DNA of 64,000 nt from Rummeliibacillus stabekisii (GCF_007988965.1 NZ_BJVD01000001.1:1116001-1180000); one strand, 5' to 3'; counted from the first letter of the stretch, positions 7,654 to 16,617 are shown. Program-made: numbers and translations. The notes: generated from the letters alone by a model not told the origin.

Positions 7654-8304
7654 TTATAAATGTCTGTAACCAGCAAAGTGTTTTTTCCAGTAAGATTCAT
7701 TCACAGAGCTAACTTGAACCTTTGTACCGCTTGCACTAACAAACTTGCTGTTGCCCATATAAATACCGATATGTGAAATTCCTGATTTATATGTATTTTT
7801 AAAGAAAACTAAATCGCCAATACGAGGTGATTTGGTTGCAGATGAACGTGCATAAAAACCTTGGGCATTTGTGCGCGATACAGAGTATCCTGCTTTTTTA
7901 TATGCATAGTAAATAAGTCCGCTACAATCAAAACCGCTTTTTGACGAGCCGCCAAAAACGTATTTTATCCCCTGTTGCTTAAGAGCAATTGCTAGAGCCT
8001 TGGAAGCTTTAGACGAGGATGAAACGCCTGCAACACTTTTGCTGACTTTTTTCGTAGCTTTCTTTTTAGCTTTTGTTTTTTTCACTTTTAATTTTTGGCC
8101 TACATATATTTTTGTAGACTTCATATGATTTAATTTCATAATTGTTTTGTATGAAATATGATATTTGCTTCCTATTTTAGAAAGAGTGTCGCCTGATTTT
8201 ACTTTGTATGTAACTGTAGCTGCTGATGCGGTTGTTTCTTCTCCCACGGTTGTAAATAGCAGTGCCGAACTTAGTGCGATTGCTGTTAGTAATGGTTTTC
8301 TCAT
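7654..8304 (-). CDS. LysM and NlpC/P60 cell-wall endopeptidase
   Basis: 216 residues. A signal peptide (1-28, TASA-A) is followed by one LysM peptidoglycan-binding domain (about 32-75, YKVKSGDTLSKIG), a Lys-rich linker and an NlpC/P60 D,L-endopeptidase domain. Catalytic Cys127 sits in FDCSGL and His178 in SHIGIYMG. The domain order matches LytE/CwlS-type autolysins but with a single LysM. It cuts stem peptides during growth or separation. ATG at 8304 has a GGGAG site. The unusually long and structured leader (8310-8480) suggests post-transcriptional control. Confidence 0.88.
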   Translation of the reverse strand: MRKPLLTAIALSSALLFTTVGEETTASAATVTYKVKSGDTLSKIGSKYHISYKTIMKLNHMKSTKIYVGQKLKVKKTKAKKKATKKVSKSVAGVSSSSKASKALAIALKQQGIKYVFGGSSKSGFDCSGLIYYAYKKAGYSVSRTNAQGFYARSSATKSPRIGDLVFFKNTYKSGISHIGIYMGNSKFVSASGTKVQVSSVNESYWKKHFAGYRHL

Positions 8305-8309
8305 TTAAT

Positions 8310-8480
8310 ATTCTCCCTTAGTTGAATCAATCTCATAAGTCTTTTTAATAGCATATAGACGAACAGTAATCTGTTCTCCAGACAGAACTTTCAGCGATAT
8401 TAGCTTACTCTCTATATTGCTTCATTTCGCTAGGCTTCCAGCTCGATCGCATCCCTTAGAAGATGCCGTATCCGTAATAC
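8310..8480 (-). ncRNA. Structured 5' leader of unknown class
   Basis: This stretch upstream of the LysM-NlpC/P60 gene is less AT-rich than its flanks and full of hairpins. They include a perfect GAACAG/CTGTTC stem (8361-8376), an overlapping GTTCT/AGAAC stem (8373-8388) that cannot form at the same time, GCATC/GATGC (8449-8466) and GCT/AGC (8429-8442). I could not match it to the c-di-AMP (ydaO) motif that often precedes such hydrolases, nor to other riboswitches I know. No SigA promoter was clear. Upstream to 8633 is plain AT-rich sequence. Confidence 0.35.
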
Positions 8481-8633
8481 TATCAATACTCTTTTTAGTG
8501 AAATTTTATTATGAAATTAACTCAGTTATTATCTTTATTAGTTATATTTATTTTTTGTAGTTATTTATTGAACATGTTCATTATAAGGGGTGAATATGAC
8601 AAGAATATGATAAGGAGAACAAATTTATATTAC

Positions 8634-8668
8634 AAAAAGGCTCGCATCTTATTTAAGAAGCGAGCCAC
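8634..8668 (-). terminator. Terminator of the 8672-8929 gene
   Basis: The hairpin GGCTCGC/GCGAGCC with a 14-base loop containing a TCTTA/TAAGA stem is followed on the leftward strand by TTTTTG. It sits just past the stop codon. Confidence 0.8.
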
Positions 8669-8671
8669 TCA

Positions 8672-8929
8672 CTATGAATAAAAATGATTTCCGTCGATCA
8701 TTTCTTTCGCTTTTTTTGATTTGTCTATTCTATGATACTCTGAAATTTGGATAACTCGTACATGCCCCGTAAAGAGTTCATGATAAATACCTCTAGAATC
8801 TGTAAAGTGGATGTATTGATCTCTTTCACTTTGGATTAATGCTTCTGCTTCTGCTTGCGACTCAACAAAAATAAAACGTCGCACATAATGTTCTTGGTCA
8901 AAAAAGTAAGTCACTTTAAATTCCTTCAT
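8672..8929 (-). CDS. Small conserved-type hypothetical protein
   Basis: 85 residues, soluble, with no signal or TM segment and no family I recognise. It starts with alternating hydrophobic residues (FKVTYFF) and then an acidic helix (SQAEAEALIQSERDQY), which suggests a small alpha/beta fold. ATG at 8929 is chosen because AAAGGAGG is 7 bases upstream; a TTG at 8935 is too close. It has its own terminator. Confidence 0.65.
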   Translation of the reverse strand: MKEFKVTYFFDQEHYVRRFIFVESQAEAEALIQSERDQYIHFTDSRGIYHELFTGHVRVIQISEYHRIDKSKKAKEMIDGNHFYS

Positions 8930-9089
8930 CAACAAACCTCCTTTTTTCTCTTATGTGTAAGCATATCCATCCTAGGCCATACTAAAACTTTAATCGCTCG
9001 GTTCCTCCTTAGAAATTTTTCCACTATTAGTCGTAATGGTTGTCTCCGCTGAATAGGATGTAAGACACCACAAAACGGAGGAAACCACA

Positions 9090-9719
9090 ATGCACTCTTT
9101 TTTCCCTTATTTCTTTTTAGGCATATCTTTGGCCGCGCCGATTGGACCAGTTAAGGCAACACTGCTAAACCTTGGGATAAAAAATGGTTTTTTTCATGCC
9201 TGGTTTTTTAGCCTTGGCGCCATCGCAACTGACATGTTGTATATGTTATTGGTTTACTTTGGTATTGGGCATTTTATTGAATTTCAAGTCGTCAAAACCA
9301 TTCTTTGGTCTTTTGGCTGCTTCGTCTTATTGTATACAGGGATTGAAAACTTATTAACCCTCCATAAAGTTAAACTTAATACCAACTTTAAAAAGGTCAC
9401 AAGATTAAGACATTCATTTCTATCTGGTTTCTTCATCGCCCTTTTAAATCCTTTGACCATCCTTTTTTGGCTTGGCATTTATGGTTCTGTATTAGTAGGC
9501 GGTTCTGGGAAACTTGAGAAATGGGAAATTATTTTATATAGCTTAGTGATATTGCTTGGCATTGTATTGGTAGACCTTTTTATGTCAAGTATTTCAAGTG
9601 GCTCTCGAAAAGTCCTTTCTACGAAGTTTTTAAATGGCATCTCAATCGTTTCCTCTTTGTCTATGATTGGCTTTGGTATTCACTTTGGCTACCAAGCATA
9701 TCAAGCCCTGTTTGCATAA
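9090..9719 (+). CDS. LysE/RhtB family amino acid exporter
   Basis: A 209-residue membrane protein with about six helices. The N-terminal signature SLAAPIGPVKATLLNLG is that of the LysE/RhtB family, where the P-G-P-type motif in the first helix is typical. The second conserved block FFIALLNPLTILFWLG is also present. The family exports amino acids or related small molecules by proton antiport; the substrate is not predictable. ATG at 9090 has CGGAGG upstream. It is followed 52 bases later by an MFS gene in the same direction, perhaps in one transcript ending at 11031-11062. Confidence 0.85.
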   Translation: MHSFFPYFFLGISLAAPIGPVKATLLNLGIKNGFFHAWFFSLGAIATDMLYMLLVYFGIGHFIEFQVVKTILWSFGCFVLLYTGIENLLTLHKVKLNTNFKKVTRLRHSFLSGFFIALLNPLTILFWLGIYGSVLVGGSGKLEKWEIILYSLVILLGIVLVDLFMSSISSGSRKVLSTKFLNGISIVSSLSMIGFGIHFGYQAYQALFA

Positions 9720-9771
9720 AAAAGTACAATACGGAAAACCTACCTCTAACAAATAAAATTGAGGTGTTTTC

Positions 9772-11028
9772 ATGGGGAATACGGAAAAAGATGATGTGAA
9801 GGTAGGTTTTTGGGCGATATTCAGCTTAGCTTCCATCCCTCTAGTCATGACGCTCGGCAATTCGATGTTAATTCCTGTATTGCCGATTTTAGAAAAGAAA
9901 GTTGATATTTCTTCCTTCCAATCAAGTATGATTATTACCAGCTACTCTATTGCAGCCATTCTGTTTATCCCAGTAGCTGGTTATTTATCGGATCGATTTG
10001 GACGAAAAATCGTTATTTTGCCATGTTTAATTTTAGCTCTGATCGGCGGATTAATATCAGCCATCGCCTCATGGAAGCTGGATAGCCCCTACATCATGAT
10101 TATTATTGGACGAGTCCTTCAAGGTATAGGCGCAGCGGGGGCCATGCCTATCGTTATTCCTCTTGTTGGAGATCTTTTTAATGGCGATGAAGAAAAGGCT
10201 ACATCCAGCCTTGGCATTATTGAAACATCTAATACATTCGGTAAAGTGCTAAGTCCTATATTGGGTTCCATTTTTGCTGCTTTTCTGTGGTTTTTACCCT
10301 TCTTCTCGATTTCTTTCTTCAGTTTAATTTCCATCATTTTAATATTCTTCTTCATTAAAGTCCCCAAGGAAGAGGACGAGCCTGTCGCCTTCAAAGAATT
10401 TGTATCCAACGTTAAAGAAACATTTTCAAGAGAAGGTAAGTGGCTGTCTGTTGTCTTTTTAAGCGGTATATATGTCATGCTTGTGCTATTTGGCATGTTA
10501 TTTTTCCTGTCTGAGGTTCTGGAAAGCACTCATGATATCAAAGGTGTGAAAAAAGGATTTATCTTGGCCATTCCGTTATTGATGCTATGTATCGCCTCCT
10601 TTATTACGGGTAAAAAAGCAAAGGGCGAAATTAAAGCATTGAAAAAGCTGATTTTGATTTCATTAATCATCACCTCTGCGAGTATTGCTTTTATTGGTTT
10701 TTTAGAGGATCATTTAATTTTCCTTTTGATCGTTGCAAGTATTGCCAGCATTGCTCTTGGCTGCTTGCTACCTGTACTAGATGCTATAATTACTCAGAAT
10801 ATTAAAAAGGAAGAACGCGGTACAGTTACCTCCTTTTACAGTGCCGCTCGCTTTATTGGCGTTGCTGCTGGCCCACCCGTCATGTCGCTTGTAATGAAAA
10901 ACTATTTGAATCATAGTTATATCACCGCTAGCATATTAGGTTTGATCTTAGTATGGCTTGTCGTTAAATTGATTAAAGCGGAAGAGATTGGTTCAAAAAA
11001 TAAAAACTTGGAACCAAAGACAGAATAA
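9772..11028 (+). CDS. MFS drug:proton antiporter (DHA1 type)
   Basis: 418 residues with about 12 membrane helices. The loop-2/3 signature GYLSDRFGRKIVILP is classic for the Major Facilitator Superfamily. Motif GRVLQGIGAAGAMPIV lies in helix 4 and motif C-like GKVLSPILGSIFAAF in helix 5, typical of 12-helix drug antiporters (Bmr/Tet-like). It probably extrudes toxic compounds. ATG at 9772 has TTGAGGTG upstream. It shares direction with the LysE-type exporter. Confidence 0.82.
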   Translation: MGNTEKDDVKVGFWAIFSLASIPLVMTLGNSMLIPVLPILEKKVDISSFQSSMIITSYSIAAILFIPVAGYLSDRFGRKIVILPCLILALIGGLISAIASWKLDSPYIMIIIGRVLQGIGAAGAMPIVIPLVGDLFNGDEEKATSSLGIIETSNTFGKVLSPILGSIFAAFLWFLPFFSISFFSLISIILIFFFIKVPKEEDEPVAFKEFVSNVKETFSREGKWLSVVFLSGIYVMLVLFGMLFFLSEVLESTHDIKGVKKGFILAIPLLMLCIASFITGKKAKGEIKALKKLILISLIITSASIAFIGFLEDHLIFLLIVASIASIALGCLLPVLDAIITQNIKKEERGTVTSFYSAARFIGVAAGPPVMSLVMKNYLNHSYITASILGLILVWLVVKLIKAEEIGSKNKNLEPKTE

Positions 11029-11030
11029 AA

Positions 11031-11062
11031 AAGGACCAGATTCTCTTGAATCGGTCCTTCTT
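11031..11062. terminator. Bidirectional terminator between MFS and yqhV-like genes
   Basis: Arms AAGGACCAGATTC and GAATCGGTCCTT with a TCTT loop are flanked by A-run and T-run, serving the rightward MFS gene and the leftward DUF2619 gene. Confidence 0.85.
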
Positions 11063-11069
11063 TTATCAT

Positions 11070-11312
11070 TCATTTGGCATTCATACTGATAAGAATTAGA
11101 GTAACGCCAGCAAATAGGCAGATCATGCGCGTCATAGAAATCTTATCTGCTAGCCCAAACATGGCAACGGCCGTAGTAATAATCAGTACAGTAGGTCCCA
11201 CTAACGCTAGCATTGTATTGATATAAAACGCCTTCTCTAGATTGTTGAACCTAAACATAAATAATGCGGCCATAATTTCAAGACTTCCTGAAAACAGGCG
11301 CATCACAACCAT
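11070..11312 (-). CDS. YqhV-like DUF2619 membrane protein
   Basis: 80 residues with two or three hydrophobic helices. The motifs MRLFSGSLEIMAALFM, FYINTMLALVGPTVLI and GLADKIS match the B. subtilis YqhV family (DUF2619), whose gene lies next to the spoIIIA sporulation operon there. Function unknown. Ribosome binding for ATG at 11312 is weak; there is an in-frame stop a few codons upstream, so the start cannot be much earlier. Confidence 0.75.
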   Translation of the reverse strand: MVVMRLFSGSLEIMAALFMFRFNNLEKAFYINTMLALVGPTVLIITTAVAMFGLADKISMTRMICLFAGVTLILISMNAK

Positions 11313-11422
11313 AATTAATACGGATTTATCTATAATTCATCATCCAATCTTCCATTTTGTTTCTATATTTCACTATATGTCTGATGTGGACAATTTATAT
11401 TTACTTTTTAAAAAGCATATGA

Positions 11423-11453
11423 AAAAGCCTCCGTTAATGTTCGGAGGCTTTAA
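11423..11453 (-). terminator. Terminator of the SASP-like unit
   Basis: The perfect stem AAAGCCTCCG/CGGAGGCTTT followed on the leftward strand by TT-rich sequence abuts the stop codon of the duplicated-repeat protein. Confidence 0.85.
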
Positions 11454-11454
11454 C

Positions 11455-11730
11455 CTATCTGTTGCTGTACTTTTCATCTAACATGTCAAAAATTTCTTTA
11501 TAGCTAGGACCAGAAGCGGCATTTAACCTTTTGACTTCCTCAATATCCGTTCCAGTCCATGTATACTTTTTTGGCGTTTCCGGGTCAATCATATTGCCAT
11601 TCGATTGTGTATCTGTCCATTCATGATTTGCTACTATTTCTTTTATTTCATTGTAAGATGGTCCAGACATCGCATTTTGCCTTTTTACTTCCTCAATGTC
11701 TGTGCCCACTTCAGTATATTTTTTATTCAT
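11455..11730 (-). CDS. Gamma-type SASP-like repeat protein
   Basis: 91 residues made of two near-identical repeats, KKYTEVGTDIEEVKRQNAMS and KKYTWTGTDIEEVKRLNAAS, each followed by GPSYxEI and joined by a hydrophilic linker. The TDxxEVKxQNAxS core resembles the repeat of gamma-type small acid-soluble spore proteins (SspE: TNAQQVRKQNQQS). Those are degraded on germination to supply amino acids. It lacks the usual Gln-rich GQFGTEFASE protease site, so the assignment is tentative. ATG at 11730 follows AAAGGAGAG. It lies 29 bases after another small gene in the same direction. Confidence 0.6.
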   Translation of the reverse strand: MNKKYTEVGTDIEEVKRQNAMSGPSYNEIKEIVANHEWTDTQSNGNMIDPETPKKYTWTGTDIEEVKRLNAASGPSYKEIFDMLDEKYSNR

Positions 11731-11759
11731 CTGTTGTCTCTCCTTTCATCTTTGTTTAT

Positions 11760-11999
11760 TCACACATCTGTGGATTGAGGTTGATCAGGTTCTCCTTTAG
11801 CTTGATGTTGACTAACACCACCGGATGAAAATAAGGGGGGATTCTCATAATCGACTGGATGACTATAGGCAGATGTCATCGTTCCGCCATACTGTCCTAC
11901 AATCGTTTTGATTGCATCACTTGTGGCTTCAACCTGCGAATTTTGATCGTATACTTTCTTAAAATCCAATGATTTTTTTGAATGATTGTCTAAACTCAA
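11760..11999 (-). CDS. Small hydrophilic hypothetical protein
   Basis: 79 residues from TTG at 11999, chosen because AGGAGGTGATC lies directly upstream; the longer frame to 12041 would place this site inside the gene. It is hydrophilic, has no Cys, no TM and no signal, and contains an alpha-helical first half and a Pro/Gly/Ser-rich second half (YENPPLFSSGGVSQHQ). I recognise no family. It lies directly upstream of, and in line with, the SASP-like gene, so a sporulation role is possible. Confidence 0.6.
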   Translation of the reverse strand: MSLDNHSKKSLDFKKVYDQNSQVEATSDAIKTIVGQYGGTMTSAYSHPVDYENPPLFSSGGVSQHQAKGEPDQPQSTDV

Positions 12000-12148
12000 A
12001 AGATCACCTCCTATTTTTTTAGGTTTCCTCAAAAAGTGCATTTTATCCGGTTTTAGAGAGCTGTCGATTTCTATCCTGTTGATTGATTAAATTTGTATAA
12101 TTTTGTCCATAATGATCCTAACGATTGTTTATAAAGGTGGAATTATGT

Positions 12149-12523
12149 ATGTTGAAAAAACTAATCAGTATAGCACTTATTTGCGCCATATCTTTTGGAG
12201 CAGGCATTTATTATACATTGAATACATCATCAACTAAGTTTCTAGATTGGAACAAAAATAGTGTAGAATTATTTGCCGCTGCCCCAGCCACAATTTCTTC
12301 TGTATTCGATGACGTCAAACTTGTGTTATCCACATCAATGAATTTTATTGATAATCAACTAGACAATCTCTTCCATGAAGATAAGGAGAAAGAGACAAAA
12401 CTGATAAAGTATATAGAAAAAAATCATGATAACCCTATAAAACCTGTGGATGACTCTCAAAAAATTGATGTCGACAACGAAGAAATCGATCCAATGCCTG
12501 CAGATGGCGGAATGGGTATATAA
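12149..12523 (+). CDS. Membrane-anchored hypothetical protein
   Basis: About 125 residues from ATG at 12149, which has AAAGGTGG 8 bases upstream. An N-terminal signal-anchor (about 1-23, LISIALICAISFGAGIYYTL) is followed by an extracellular amphipathic region and an acidic tail (IDVDNEEIDPMPADGGMGI). No known domain. It is monocistronic with a strong terminator. Confidence 0.6.
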   Translation: MLKKLISIALICAISFGAGIYYTLNTSSTKFLDWNKNSVELFAAAPATISSVFDDVKLVLSTSMNFIDNQLDNLFHEDKEKETKLIKYIEKNHDNPIKPVDDSQKIDVDNEEIDPMPADGGMGI

Positions 12524-12566
12524 AAAAAGCTCCTATTGTTTGGCTACAAACAGAAGGAGCTTTTTT
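12523..12566 (+). terminator. Terminator after the 12149-12523 gene
   Basis: The hairpin AAAAAAGCTCCT...AGGAGCTTTTTT with an inner TGTTTG/CAAACA stem starts at the stop codon. Confidence 0.85.
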
Positions 12567-12627
12567 GTGAATAAATCAAACTTCTAACCGATAATTAAAC
12601 TATAATTTATCAAAAAGGAGTTCAATT

Positions 12628-13452
12628 ATGATGAAAAATCTGAGATTATTACTACTTTTAGTAGTTGCTCTTATAGCTATGCAAGTATCAGCTACAGCCA
12701 AATCTAATCCAGTTCATACATTACAGCTAAGTAAGCAATTAAAAGCGAAGACACTTTTTTATCCCTACAGAGACCCAGCAGGTGTAACGGGCTCAAAATC
12801 AAAGGGATTACAAGGCATCACAGTCGATGAGCATCAACAATATTATCTCACCTACTCAACAGGTGATAAAACGAGGTACGGGTATATTTATAAATATAGC
12901 TCCAAAGGGAAGCTTTTGAAAAAAAGTGAACGTCTCACGATTGGACATGGCCAAGCTATTGCCTATAAAGATGGCTACTTATATCAATTAGCAGATATAA
13001 GCGGACAAAGCCGGTATACATTGCAAAAAATCAATGTAAAAACATTTAAAGTGGAACGCAAATGGCTGGTTCCGTCGACAATCCATCCCAATGTTATTGC
13101 TATGTTGGATAAAAATACAGCAGTTGGCGTTTCCAAATCCGGCAATGGTTATGACCTCAACACGATTCATTTAGGAAAAGGAAAAGAGGCTGGTCGTGAT
13201 TGGCGAGAAAAGGTACACATTAACGGACTTGTCGGAACAACCCCAGGTAAGGAAGTACAAGGCTTTGCATATGGCAAGGGGAAATATTATATCCTTTCAA
13301 ATGGCGAATATATGATAGTGAATCCTGATGGAAGCCAAAGCCAGAAACTACGGTTGAACACCAATAGAGAACCTGAAGGTATGAGTATTACGAATAGCGG
13401 AAAAATTGTGATGGGCTTTAATAAATTGAATGAAATATTTATTGAGATGTAA
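12628..13452 (+). CDS. Secreted beta-propeller-like protein
   Basis: 274 residues with a signal peptide (about 1-24, cleavage near SATA-K). The mature part is beta-rich with repeated blade-like motifs: LQGITVDEHQQYYLTYSTG, IGHGQAIAYKDGYLYQLAD, VQGFAYGKGKYYILSNGEY and EPEGMSITNSGKIVMGFN. This recalls six-bladed propellers and, more loosely, helveticin-J-like class III bacteriocins. I cannot name a family with confidence. The start ATG at 12628 or 12631 has AAAGGAG upstream. Single gene with a terminator shared with the convergent aldehyde dehydrogenase. Confidence 0.65.
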   Translation: MMKNLRLLLLLVVALIAMQVSATAKSNPVHTLQLSKQLKAKTLFYPYRDPAGVTGSKSKGLQGITVDEHQQYYLTYSTGDKTRYGYIYKYSSKGKLLKKSERLTIGHGQAIAYKDGYLYQLADISGQSRYTLQKINVKTFKVERKWLVPSTIHPNVIAMLDKNTAVGVSKSGNGYDLNTIHLGKGKEAGRDWREKVHINGLVGTTPGKEVQGFAYGKGKYYILSNGEYMIVNPDGSQSQKLRLNTNREPEGMSITNSGKIVMGFNKLNEIFIEM

Positions 13453-13492
13453 AAAAACATCCAAGTTCTATTACGGAACTTGGATGTTTTTT
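13452..13492. terminator. Bidirectional terminator
   Basis: The perfect stem ACATCCAAGTTC/GAACTTGGATGT with A-run before and T-run after separates two convergent genes. Confidence 0.88.
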
Positions 13493-13495
13493 ATA

Positions 13496-14923
13496 TTATG
13501 ATGGCATACCGATAATCGATTTAATTTCTAAGTATTCTTCGATTCCGTATGCGCCCCATTCTCGGCCGATACCTGATTGCTTATAGCCGCCAAATGGAGC
13601 AGCAAAATCAGCTGGTACTTGGTTTATAGTGATGCGGCCTGCTCTGATAGAAGAAGCCACTTTTAATAATGTGTCTTTATCTTCACCGACAACATAACCT
13701 GCTAATCCAAAAATGGTATCGTTCGCAATCTCAATGGCTTCATCAAGAGTTTCATAGGTTAGGATAGACATTACTGGACCAAAGATCTCCTCTTGAGCTA
13801 TGGTCATATCATTTTTCACATTCGCGAAAACAGTTGGCTTTACATAATAGCCTTTGTCTAATCCTTCTGGTTTGCCCGTACCACCGACAACAAGTGTGGC
13901 ACCTTCAGATTGCCCTTTTTTAATATAATCCTGTACTCGATTATATTGTTTTTCAGATACGAGTGGCCCTAAGTATGTGCTGCGGTCATACGGATCTCCA
14001 ACTGGGAATCCTGGAAGAACCTCTTTAACTGCCTCAATGAACTCATCTTTCATTGATTGTGGAATTAACGTACGTGTCGCAGCTGCACAGACTTGGCCTG
14101 AGTTGGATAAAATATTGCCAACTGCAATTTTTGCAGCTTTTTTCACATCATAATCATCAAGAATAATGAGAGGAGATTTCCCACCAAGTTCTAATGCCAC
14201 TTTTTTTATCGTTTTTGCGCCATTTTCAGTAATTTTTTGGCCGACAGCCCCTGAACCTGTAAATGAAACAAAGTCGATATCAGGGTGAGAGCTAATGCCA
14301 TTTCCGACAACTTCACCTGTACCGTTTACAAGGTTAAATACTCCTTTTGGTACATTTGCTGCTTCAAAGATTTCTGCCAATATAATTGCAGCAAAAGGTG
14401 TTAGCTCAGAAGGTTTTAAAACAACTGTACTTCCTGCCGCAAAGGCACTTGCAAGCTTTGTAGAAGTTTGGTTAGTTGGGAAATTCCAAGGTGTGATCAG
14501 CCCAGACACCCCGATCGCCTCTTTTGTAATAAGAGTGGAGCCTCTTTTTTCAGTGAACTCTAAAGCGTCAAGCTCTTTAGCTGCTTGTCTAAAGTGAGAA
14601 AGCCCCATATTGTAGTGTACTTTTTCACTCATTTTTATCGGAGCACCAAGTTCTTGTGTGATTGTTTCTATAATATCGTCTTTGCGTTTTTCATATTCAT
14701 CCGCAATTCGGTTCAGTAAATCAATGCGTTCTTGCTTTGAAGTTTGTGAAAAAGAAGGGAAAGCCTCCCGTGCAGCAGCAACAGCTTTATCTAGGTCTTC
14801 CTCTGTCCCACTACTGATTTGGCCAATTACTTCCTCCGTTGCAGGATTAATGACATCAATTGTTTCGCTTCCTGTAGATGCAATCCATTCGCCATTAATA
14901 AAATGCTCTAATCGAGATTTCAT
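13496..14923 (-). CDS. NAD(P)-dependent aldehyde dehydrogenase
   Basis: 475 residues of the ALDH superfamily. Visible are the cofactor-binding [15 protein letters not shown] and [16 protein letters not shown], the general base in [10 protein letters not shown], the catalytic Cys in [11 protein letters not shown] and the EEIFGPVM motif. It oxidises an aldehyde to the acid; the substrate is unknown, and the sequence resembles the uncharacterised staphylococcal ALDH group rather than betaine aldehyde dehydrogenase. ATG at 14923 is preferred, as AAAGGAGCG lies upstream; the longer frame to 14980 has no site. Upstream to 15150 I see no gene. Confidence 0.88.
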   Translation of the reverse strand: MKSRLEHFINGEWIASTGSETIDVINPATEEVIGQISSGTEEDLDKAVAAAREAFPSFSQTSKQERIDLLNRIADEYEKRKDDIIETITQELGAPIKMSEKVHYNMGLSHFRQAAKELDALEFTEKRGSTLITKEAIGVSGLITPWNFPTNQTSTKLASAFAAGSTVVLKPSELTPFAAIILAEIFEAANVPKGVFNLVNGTGEVVGNGISSHPDIDFVSFTGSGAVGQKITENGAKTIKKVALELGGKSPLIILDDYDVKKAAKIAVGNILSNSGQVCAAATRTLIPQSMKDEFIEAVKEVLPGFPVGDPYDRSTYLGPLVSEKQYNRVQDYIKKGQSEGATLVVGGTGKPEGLDKGYYVKPTVFANVKNDMTIAQEEIFGPVMSILTYETLDEAIEIANDTIFGLAGYVVGEDKDTLLKVASSIRAGRITINQVPADFAAPFGGYKQSGIGREWGAYGIEEYLEIKSIIGMPS

Positions 14924-15150
14924 ATTTATCGCTCCTTTTTCAAATAATAAAGGGGAAATGAGATGTTTCACTACCTCCATTTATTCCCTTTCTTCGAATA
15001 TAGCATAAATAAGATAGATCTATAAAGGATGAGGTCCTGCATAGCAAATAGTATCCATATTTGTCGTATGATCTTCTCGTTTATTTAAAAGGAAAAGTCA
15101 TTATACGACAAAATAGTCACCTAGCATCAATCGACAAAAGATGCATAAAC

Positions 15151-15189
15151 AAAAAAACTGTAGACGAGGTTTGACTCGCCTACAGTTTA
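15151..15189 (-). terminator. Terminator of the HlyD/Yip1-like pair
   Basis: The stem AAACTGTAG-ACGAG/CTCG-CCTACAGTTT (one bulge) with loop GTTTGA is followed by T-run on the leftward strand. Confidence 0.82.
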
Positions 15190-15192
15190 CTA

Positions 15193-16611
15193 TTATTCAA
15201 AAAGACCAATAAGGATATATTTTGCCTTTTGAATAGAAGGTAACGCTTTGATATCCTTTTTATTCAAATTCTCTGATTTACTTGGTGTAATAAACGGAGA
15301 TGGATCAGAAACTTTGACGTTTTGTTCATTTGTTACGATTGTATCCTTTGTTAGAATGCCTTCGATAACCTGATTTTTTTTCTTATATGATACACCTATT
15401 TGAATCGGTTGTTTTCGGACCATGCCATTTTTCGTCATTTGGTATACATAATACTTTTTATTTTCTTTTTCAATAGACTTTGATGCAATCACAGGCACTT
15501 GAAGAGCTTCAGCTAACGTTACCTGCATATCCATTTTTGTACCGAGTAACAACGGTTTTTCTTTTTCAGTTACCGTCGATGCCTCGTTATTTAGGTTTAC
15601 CTTTGATTGTTTGTCTGGATTTTTCGCAGCATCCGTGTTGCCACTTGTTTCTGTGGTATTTTCTTCAGCTTCACTTGTGATTCTTGTTGGCTCATCAGTT
15701 GGTGTATCCTCTATTGCACTGTTGTCACTTTCATTTCCTAATTTAACCAAAAAAGAATACATAGGTTCTTTTTTTGCTGTTTTATAGTCAGGAATAGCGA
15801 TAACTTGCGATACTTCACCTGTATAATACTGATCCAACAGCGGTGAATACAATTTAACCGCTTGTCCTTCTTGAACTTCATGCACCCGCGTTGCAGGCAA
15901 GTTACCCTTTACCGCTGAACTAGCAGAGGCAATTGTAATCATAGGATCCTGCAGTTCTGGGTTAATATTTGTTACTTGCCCATCAACTGGACTCACTACA
16001 TTTAAATCTTGTAATTGCTCATCAATCCTAGATAGTTTTGCATCGTTTTCAGTTAGAGTTGCTTCTAGCTTGCTCTTTTCCGTTTGAGCGGCGGCTATTT
16101 TTTGTTGTACATTGCTATCAATAATTGGAGAGGTATCTATATTTACATCTACTTTTACTTTTTTGTTTTCTGTTTCGGTTTTTGCTGTATCCACTGGAGC
16201 TTGTTGTTTAATTTGCTGCAATTCTGTAATTTCATTTTCCACACTGCTCATCTCGCTTTGCAGCCGTTCTTTCCGGTCTTCTAATACTGCTTTTTTATCC
16301 TCCAATTTTTGCGCATCATACACAAATAACGGGGTTCCAGCAGTCACCGTTTCGCCCTCTTTTACAAGGATTTTATCTAATGAACCCTTGCGTTTATCAA
16401 AATATACATGCGTTTCAGACTCTGGCTCTGTCACACCTTTTGTATAAAATAATTTTTTCACATTATCTTTTTCTACTCTTGTCCAGTCTCGAACATTAAT
16501 TGTTCTTTCAGCTTTGCTATTTTCTTTTAAAAGAAGATACACATTGCATAGAACAAACACAATGGCCAATACGGCAATAATCGACTTGCTCCACTTCTTC
16601 AATTTTTCCAA
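15193..16611 (-). CDS. HlyD/RND-type membrane fusion protein
   Basis: 472 residues. An N-terminal TM anchor (about 12-28) precedes a lipoyl-like half (KILVKEGETVTAGTPLF), a long coiled-coil hairpin (about 100-210) and the second half (NVVSPVDGQVTNI). A beta-barrel part follows (VHEVQEGQAVKLYSP), then a low-complexity acidic Thr/Glu/Asn insert (about 295-345) and a C-terminal module. This is the periplasmic-adaptor architecture that in Firmicutes works with ABC exporters such as YknYZ. No ABC subunits are next door. TTG at 16611 sits very close to AGGAG; TTG at 16602 is an alternative. Six bases separate it from the upstream Yip1-like gene. Confidence 0.8.
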   Translation of the reverse strand: MEKLKKWSKSIIAVLAIVFVLCNVYLLLKENSKAERTINVRDWTRVEKDNVKKLFYTKGVTEPESETHVYFDKRKGSLDKILVKEGETVTAGTPLFVYDAQKLEDKKAVLEDRKERLQSEMSSVENEITELQQIKQQAPVDTAKTETENKKVKVDVNIDTSPIIDSNVQQKIAAAQTEKSKLEATLTENDAKLSRIDEQLQDLNVVSPVDGQVTNINPELQDPMITIASASSAVKGNLPATRVHEVQEGQAVKLYSPLLDQYYTGEVSQVIAIPDYKTAKKEPMYSFLVKLGNESDNSAIEDTPTDEPTRITSEAEENTTETSGNTDAAKNPDKQSKVNLNNEASTVTEKEKPLLLGTKMDMQVTLAEALQVPVIASKSIEKENKKYYVYQMTKNGMVRKQPIQIGVSYKKKNQVIEGILTKDTIVTNEQNVKVSDPSPFITPSKSENLNKKDIKALPSIQKAKYILIGLFE

Positions 16612-16617
16612 TCTCCT

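Noticed and set aside
8310-8480. c-di-AMP (ydaO) riboswitch
   Set aside because: Expected from the downstream gene type, but the conserved core words of that class are not seen on either strand.
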